From assembly GCF_039831995.1 (NCBI RefSeq), contig NZ_JBDOIO010000003.1:2418001-2482000 (forward strand): a DNA stretch of 64,000 bases, read 5' to 3'. The notes beneath the pieces were generated by a model. The model was given only the letters and a program-made list of their open reading frames with translations, made no database searches and was not told the origin of the DNA. Both the position numbers and the translations under genes were made by a program. Positions 60,892 to 64,000 of this stretch are shown here, piece by piece. The stretch's first letter is position 1. Every line of letters starts with the position of its first letter. This DNA is from Paenibacillus pabuli. GTDB taxonomy: Bacteria; Bacillota; Bacilli; Paenibacillales; Paenibacillaceae.

Positions 60892-61020
60892 CAGAAAAAA
60901 CCTGAAGAAGCGAAGCGTTCGCCTTTATCCCCGGATTTTCACCTTTATAAAGTAATTCATAAAAATCTGGGGTAACAGCGATCGGAAGGTTGTTCTGTCA
61001 TCGGAGTGGCAAGTGTAAAT
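60892..61020 (+). promoter_or_regulatory. Structured untranslated element between the kinase and regulator genes
   Basis: A 217-base gap separates two genes that are usually adjacent. It contains GCGAAGCGTTCGC (a small hairpin), then CCCCGGATTTT (60929-60939) pairing with AAAATCTGGGG (60962-60972) with only G-U variation, enclosing the palindrome CTTTATAAAG. It resembles an interspersed element recalled from other Paenibacillus genomes. Possible promoter, attenuator or repeat. Confidence 0.5.
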
Positions 61021-61055
61021 AAGCCTTAGTTCAACCAACAAGGAGACGATACAAT

Positions 61056-62663
61056 ATGCAAATGATGATCGTAGACGACGAAGCACACTGGGTCGATAAC
61101 CTGTCCATGACCAAGCCCTGGCACACCCTGGGAATCGAGCAGGTACATAGGGCGTACTCCGCGCATGAAGCCTTACAACTGATTGACACCCACCCCATCG
61201 ATATCGTGATCTCGGACATTCAGATGCCGGAAATGACAGGCATTGAACTGATCGAACGCATCCGGATCCGGGACAAAAAAATAAAATGCATTCTGTTATC
61301 AGGTTATTCCGAATTCGATTACGCCAAAAAAGCGATCCAGTACGAAGCCGTGGACTACCTGCTCAAACCGCCGACAGACGATGAGTTAATGGGCGCTGTG
61401 CAGAAAGCAATCGATCAATTAAACAATGAATGGGAACTCGTCAGTTCACTGAGTCGAACCCAGTTTACTTTACGGGAGAATCTGCCCCATCTGCGCGGAC
61501 GACTGCTTTTGGAGGCATTGCAGGGACACCGGTTTTCATCCAGCGAATGGGAGCGGAAACTCACCAATTACGATCTGCCCTTTCACGCCGGGGACGCCGC
61601 ACTCATGCTCGTTCGGTTGGATGAAGAATTCGGACACTATGACAGCCATGATCAGACCCTGATCGAATATGCCATCATCAATATGGCGGAGGAAATCATG
61701 GGTGAGTTTATGCACGTGTGGGGTGTGAAAGAGGAACACGGATATGTGGTGTTTTTGCTACAGCTGAAGGAACAGAATGACGATATTGGAAAAGAGACCA
61801 TTCTGGAGAAGCTGTCCATTCAGCTTCAATCCAAAGTAAAACAGTTTCTGAAAGGCTCCCTCTCCATCGTCATGACCGAGTGGTTCACCTTTCCGGATCA
61901 GCTCTACGATCGCTTCCGTCAGGCCTCAGCATATTTCCGGCAGATCGTCGGAGACGAGCGCGAATTCGTCATGCGCGTCAGCGATGTGGAGACCCCTGCA
62001 GCTCAAGGACCGCTGGACGTCCTATACACCCCGCCCACCTTCATCCATCTGCTGGAGAGTGGACAATGGGATGCCGCCGAAGAGAAAATACTCGCCGTCT
62101 GTGCAGAGCTGGATGAGAAATGGTCGGAATCGTGGGAGCATTGCATGGAGGCTGGTTTTCTCATTACCGCTTCGTTCACTAACCTCGCCCACCGAAACAA
62201 GCTGACCCTGACCAGCCTCATGGGCAGCGATATTGAGTATCTTCAGAGCGGGGAGGCCTTCTCCACCATCGGCAAACTGCGCAAATGGTCGCTCGGCGTC
62301 CTCGCCAAGCTCAAGGAAGGTACATCCAACGAAATCAAGGATATTCGGTCTGAGTATGTGAAGAAGGTTCAGGAGTTTACGGATAAAAATCTGCATCTGG
62401 ATGTGTCTTTGCGTGTGCTCGCCGATCATGTCAATCTGCATCCGACCCATCTGTCCAAGATTTACAAGATCGAAACGGGCGAAGGCATCAGTGAATATAT
62501 CTCGCGCCTGCGCATGGATCGGGCCTGCCACAAGCTGGTCACAACCACCAAAAAAGTATATGAAATCAGCATGGAGATTGGCTATATGGACCCGGCGTAT
62601 TTTATCAAAGTGTTCAAGCGTCAGTTCGGCGTTACGCCACAGGAGTACCGAGACCAGCACTAA
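61056..62663 (+). CDS. YesN-like response regulator with AraC-type DNA-binding domain
   Basis: A 535-residue regulator. The receiver (about 1-125) has DDE (7-9), the phospho-acceptor D54 in SDIQMPEM and K-PP in YLLKPPTDD. A long middle domain (about 130-420) of unknown role links to two AraC helix-turn-helices (about 435-535) with FTDKNLHLDVSLRVLADHV, HPTHLSKIYK and CHKLVTTTKKVYEISMEIGY, ending FGVTPQEYRD. It should activate the ABC importer genes. CAAGGAGACGATACAAT precedes ATG. Confidence 0.92.
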   Translation: MQMMIVDDEAHWVDNLSMTKPWHTLGIEQVHRAYSAHEALQLIDTHPIDIVISDIQMPEMTGIELIERIRIRDKKIKCILLSGYSEFDYAKKAIQYEAVDYLLKPPTDDELMGAVQKAIDQLNNEWELVSSLSRTQFTLRENLPHLRGRLLLEALQGHRFSSSEWERKLTNYDLPFHAGDAALMLVRLDEEFGHYDSHDQTLIEYAIINMAEEIMGEFMHVWGVKEEHGYVVFLLQLKEQNDDIGKETILEKLSIQLQSKVKQFLKGSLSIVMTEWFTFPDQLYDRFRQASAYFRQIVGDEREFVMRVSDVETPAAQGPLDVLYTPPTFIHLLESGQWDAAEEKILAVCAELDEKWSESWEHCMEAGFLITASFTNLAHRNKLTLTSLMGSDIEYLQSGEAFSTIGKLRKWSLGVLAKLKEGTSNEIKDIRSEYVKKVQEFTDKNLHLDVSLRVLADHVNLHPTHLSKIYKIETGEGISEYISRLRMDRACHKLVTTTKKVYEISMEIGYMDPAYFIKVFKRQFGVTPQEYRDQH

Positions 62664-62770
62664 TAACATAATAGAGTCCTATCAAAACTAACAAACTCAT
62701 ATAGATGCCCTCCCGCCTGAATTGGTACAGTTACACTTGTAAAGATCATACACCGTAGGGGGATTGAACA

Positions 62771-64000
62771 ATGATCAAATTCAAAACATGGTGGTCCTTG
62801 CTCATGGTCATCGCACTCATCACCATCACTGCGTGCGGCAGTGGCGATTCAGCCAGTGAAAATGGTACAGACGATACGCCGGCGACGGTCGGGTCAGCCG
62901 AAGCCGAAGCTGCTTTTGCGAAAGGAAAATATGACCCACCCATTGAGTTCAGTTCGGTTCGTATGCCGAAGAAATATGTGCAAGGTGACACCAAAGAGAA
63001 CAACGTTCACGATCGCTGGATGCTCGAAACGCTGGGCATGAAGCATAAGGATTCATGGTATCCGGCTAATGACGATCAATACAGACAGAAGCTGCAGCTG
63101 GCCATTGCTTCAGGCGAGAAATTGCCTGATTTCGTATCCGTTCCAACGAACGCGGTACTCACCAATCAGCTGATCGACTCCGGTCAATTCATCGCCATCG
63201 ATGAACTGTTCGACAAGTACGCCAACAAAATCCTGAAGGATCACGCTGCAGCGCATCCCGAGTTGTGGTACCCGTTCACCAAGGATGGCAAGAGATACAA
63301 CATGCCGATCCTGGAGTACACCGATAACGACGATACCCTGCTCTGGCTCAGAGAAGACTGGATGGAGAAGCTGAACCTCGAAGCACCTAAGACCATCGCA
63401 GATCTTGAGAATATCATGGACAAATTCAAAAATGAAAACCCGGACGGCCTGTCTCCGGATAAAGTATTCCCACTGGCGATCTCGCTTAAAAATAACACCA
63501 ACACCTGGATGGGCTCGCTCGACTGGTTGTTCGGCGCTTACGGCACGATCCAGGAACAATGGAACAAAGACGCAAACGGCAATCTGGAGTACGGCTCCAT
63601 TAATCCCGGTGCCAAACAAGCCCTTGCGAAGCTGAATGAATGGATGAACAAAGGGTATATCCATACTGACTCCGCGCTGTGGGACGAAGGTAAGTCTGCT
63701 GAAAGCTGGACTGCTGGCACGGCTGGCATCCTGCCTGGCGCAAACTGGGTACCCGACTGGCCTGCACCAGACCTACTCAAGAACGTACCTGGCGCGAAAT
63801 ACAAAGCCTACCCTATTCCGGCTGGTCCAGACGGCAAGATTGGTACAAAGTGGCAGAACTCTGGCGTTAACGCCAGTATCATGATCAACAAGGATGCCAA
63901 GCATCCGGAAGCGATTTTCCTGTACTACAACTACCTGCTCGATAACTTGGCGAACCCGGCTGCGGGCAGTCCATATGAGTACGGCTTTGCCAAAGGATAC
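62771..64000 (+). CDS. Sugar ABC transporter solute-binding lipoprotein (LplA-like, partial)
   Basis: The first 410 residues of an extracellular binding protein; the gene runs off the window. A signal peptide ends in the lipobox ITAC (Cys22), followed by a Ser/Gly/Asp-rich linker. DWMEKLNLEAPKTIADLENI and LPLAISL-like SLKNNTNTW regions are typical of family-1 binding proteins. AGGGGG lies eight bases before ATG 62771. Together with the permeases at 57017-58870 it forms an importer for oligo-sugars, probably a plant polysaccharide fragment. Confidence 0.92.
   Translation, partial: MIKFKTWWSLLMVIALITITACGSGDSASENGTDDTPATVGSAEAEAAFAKGKYDPPIEFSSVRMPKKYVQGDTKENNVHDRWMLETLGMKHKDSWYPANDDQYRQKLQLAIASGEKLPDFVSVPTNAVLTNQLIDSGQFIAIDELFDKYANKILKDHAAAHPELWYPFTKDGKRYNMPILEYTDNDDTLLWLREDWMEKLNLEAPKTIADLENIMDKFKNENPDGLSPDKVFPLAISLKNNTNTWMGSLDWLFGAYGTIQEQWNKDANGNLEYGSINPGAKQALAKLNEWMNKGYIHTDSALWDEGKSAESWTAGTAGILPGANWVPDWPAPDLLKNVPGAKYKAYPIPAGPDGKIGTKWQNSGVNASIMINKDAKHPEAIFLYYNYLLDNLANPAAGSPYEYGFAKGY

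Noticed and set aside
62022..62669. A 215-codon antisense frame inside the AraC-type response regulator gene
   Set aside because: Antisense to a well-supported coding region with no start context of its own.
1..64000. CRISPR array, tRNA or rRNA genes, insertion sequences
   Set aside because: No regularly spaced repeats, cloverleaf sequences, rRNA segments or transposase frames were seen.

Overview
The window reads as chromosomal DNA of a low-to-mid-GC Gram-positive bacterium, most probably Paenibacillus. This is inferred from strong GGAGG-type ribosome binding sites, a GlcT/PtsG glucose PTS unit with a ribonucleic antiterminator, an LplB/LplC-type permease pair beside a YesM/YesN-type two-component system, a stalk-domain protein, and many small Bacillales families (DUF4275, DUF4085, DUF5662, DUF7660). 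No tRNA, rRNA, insertion sequence or CRISPR array was recognised.

Layout. Bases 1-18200 are an almost uninterrupted minus-strand run of small metabolic and accessory genes: inositol monophosphatase (cut by the window edge), an APH-type phosphotransferase, GNATs, an AadA-like nucleotidyltransferase, PhzF, an S51 peptidase, a deaminase, a histidine phosphatase, P-loop proteins, a methyltransferase broken by an in-frame stop, HAD, a LytTR/DUF3021 pair with a repeat array upstream, NUDIX, isochorismatase, DinB, a metallophosphoesterase and an AAA ATPase. Bases 18380-21516 hold the plus-strand glucose PTS operon (promoter, RAT/terminator switch, glcT, EIIA, EIICB, terminator). Bases 21560-24811 carry a minus-strand set: GT2-GtrA, a membrane-anchored phosphodiester glycosidase and a radical SAM protein. 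Bases 24841-26589 are a decay zone: a GNAT remnant fused tail to tail with a PdxH-like gene that lost its C-terminus, a frameshifted histidine phosphatase, and an Imm7-like immunity remnant.

Bases 26600-30421 return to single accessory genes. Bases 30538-34452 encode an HssRS-HrtBA haem-stress module in one orientation, and divergent to it is a czcD-type cation exporter with a consensus promoter and an ArsR/CzrA-like palindrome. Bases 35888-54446 are a second accessory stretch rich in GNATs, NUDIX hydrolases, DUF proteins and enzymes resembling resistance factors (TmrB-like; a FusB-like EF-G-binding protein lies just beyond at 55370). An HxlR regulator and a quinone reductase diverge at 54446/54700. 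The right end (57017-64000) is a sugar-uptake locus: two permeases on the minus strand, and on the plus strand a sensor kinase, an AraC-type response regulator and a solute-binding lipoprotein running off the window.

How it works together. Glucose PTS genes are controlled by GlcT antitermination of their own leader. HssS/HssR should sense haem and induce the HrtBA exporter through a direct repeat just upstream of hrtB. The YesM/YesN pair should switch on the neighbouring ABC importer. Most remaining genes look like independent, horizontally shuffled detoxification, repair or modification functions, and several are visibly broken.
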